DNA of 64,000 nt from Bacteroidales bacterium (GTDB taxonomy: Bacteria > Bacteroidota > Bacteroidia > Bacteroidales > NBLH01), in contig JAFGWC010000046.1 in NCBI GenBank assembly GCA_016937695.1, positions 1 to 64,000 on the forward strand. The letters are read 5' to 3'. The stretch's first letter is position 1, and every line of letters starts with the position of its first letter. The translations under genes were made by a program, and so were the position numbers. Of this stretch, positions 63,227 to 64,000 are shown in pieces. The notes under the pieces were generated by a model. The model was given only the letters and a program-made list of their open reading frames with translations. It ran no database searches and had not been told where the DNA came from.

Positions 63227-63419
63227 TTATAATGAGTTTAGTTTGTTTTCAGAAAATAAAAATAAACATATTGATACTTATATCCAATTATACTTTAATA
63301 ATTATCAAATAATTGTTAATAAAAATAGAGTTGGAAAGTATAATTGTTTAATATTTAGATATTTATTATTAAATAATATTACAAAATTAAAATTAAGTTG
63401 CAATATTAAATTTGCATTT

Positions 63420-63956
63420 TTAATTAGATTTTATATTTTGTTTGTTATAAAAACCCAGAATTATACCTAAAACAACAGAAAAAATTGCTGCTAATCCAAT
63501 CTGAAATGGTTTTGGAAGCATAAAAGTTATAGTATGTGCAGGAATCCAAAACCAAAGAAGAGATAACATTCCTTTATCAATTTTTTCCCAGTTATTTTTT
63601 TTAGAAATTAAATTATCTAAAAACCGATGGAAGATAACCAAAAAAGGCCCATATTGTAAATTCATTGATGATGATATCGCAAATGATTTAGTGAAGATAT
63701 TTAGCTCTGGTAACATTTTATGCTCAATTAATATGTCTACAAAACCATGAAAACCAACAAAGGCATATTTTATTGTTACTGCAATAACTGCCCATTCTAA
63801 CATTTTTAATATTAAAGTTAAGTATGTATATGGTAAAAATATTTTTTTTTCGATAATCCATTTTGATATTATATCGCCAAAAGTTCCTAAAATAGCAAAT
63901 TGAACCATTGCTGTTAATATTGGATATGTTTTTACTAAATCAATATACCAGTTCAT
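63420..63956 (-). CDS. Small membrane protein, Mpv17/PMP22-like
   Basis: A 178-residue protein with about four membrane helices. The start YPILTAMVQFAILGTFGDIISKW resembles the N-terminus of Mpv17/PMP22 proteins (YPxLTxxxxxGxLxxxGDxxxQ). Later QYGPFLVIFHRFLDNLI and LLWFWIPAHTITFMLPKPFQIGLAA have the spacing of the family's GP...WY..L and W.P..NF..VP motifs, although the asparagine is replaced. The match is remote and unproven. It lies 193 bp upstream of the pyrophosphatase-like gene on the same strand, so the two may be linked. Confidence 0.5.
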   Translation of the reverse strand: MNWYIDLVKTYPILTAMVQFAILGTFGDIISKWIIEKKIFLPYTYLTLILKMLEWAVIAVTIKYAFVGFHGFVDILIEHKMLPELNIFTKSFAISSSMNLQYGPFLVIFHRFLDNLISKKNNWEKIDKGMLSLLWFWIPAHTITFMLPKPFQIGLAAIFSVVLGIILGFYNKQNIKSN

Positions 63957-64000
63957 TTTTTTTATGTTTATTTGTTTAAATTGTTGATTTACAGTGTTTT

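Overview
The window reads as chromosome of a very AT-rich member of the Bacteroidota, probably a Bacteroidales/Marinilabiliales-like or related environmental lineage. Support comes from the fused MurF-alanine racemase, a GldH-like lipoprotein beside a PSP1/RicT gene, a SprE/PorW-like type IX secretion lipoprotein, an S46 dipeptidyl-peptidase, an ECF sigma factor behind a TGTAAC/CGTCT promoter, many promoters with the Bacteroidota -7 element TAnnTTTG, and weak Shine-Dalgarno signals. No rRNA, tRNA or CRISPR array was found.

Region 1 (1-20.0 kb) is a surface-glycan locus. On the + strand are the end of a YfhO-type membrane protein, a Wzx-like flippase and a sulfotransferase broken by one in-frame TAG. 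On the - strand, two runs (5947 to 4005 and 20010 to 7722) carry glycosyltransferases, three SAM methyltransferases, a second intact sulfotransferase, an asparagine synthase-type amidotransferase, a very long GT-C glycosyltransferase with a C-terminal LamG-like domain, and a polyprenyl-phosphate GT2 enzyme that probably makes the lipid-linked donor for it. An AAA/DUF4143 ATPase preceded by seven ~33-bp tandem repeats sits between the two runs. The likely chain-initiating sugar-phosphate transferase is remote, at 51.3-52.8 kb.

Region 2 (20.1-25.9 kb) holds a GYD-domain protein, an S46 peptidase, methylglyoxal synthase and an unusually long (846 aa) GlmS-type protein. Region 3 (26.2-30.5 kb) is an arsenic operon: arsR, thioredoxin-like arsE, arsF, arsG, a rhodanese lipoprotein, acr3 and an arsP-type permease. 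Its content suggests handling of both inorganic and organic/nitroaromatic arsenicals. A second promoter inside it lies between the arms of a perfect inverted repeat.

Region 4 (30.5-33.7 kb) is a decaying accessory island bounded by near-identical 27-bp REP-like palindromes. It holds an internally deleted REP-associated tyrosine transposase, a frameshifted YwqK-like secreted protein, the end of an RHS protein and an outer-membrane-barrel-like gene with an in-frame stop.

Region 5 (33.7-64 kb) is mostly core genome: murF-alr, alpha-carbonic anhydrase, SDR, flippase-like membrane protein, an ArsR regulator and ECF sigma/anti-sigma-like pair, pgk, holB-ricT-gldH-trmB, threonine dehydratase, initiating sugar transferase, sprE/porW, dnaB and accA. 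At the right end is a membrane protein that aligns without gaps to the active-site segments of membrane pyrophosphatases but has lost essentially every acidic Mg-PPi ligand. It is followed by a small Mpv17-like membrane protein. This apparent pseudo-pyrophosphatase is the most unusual single item in the window.
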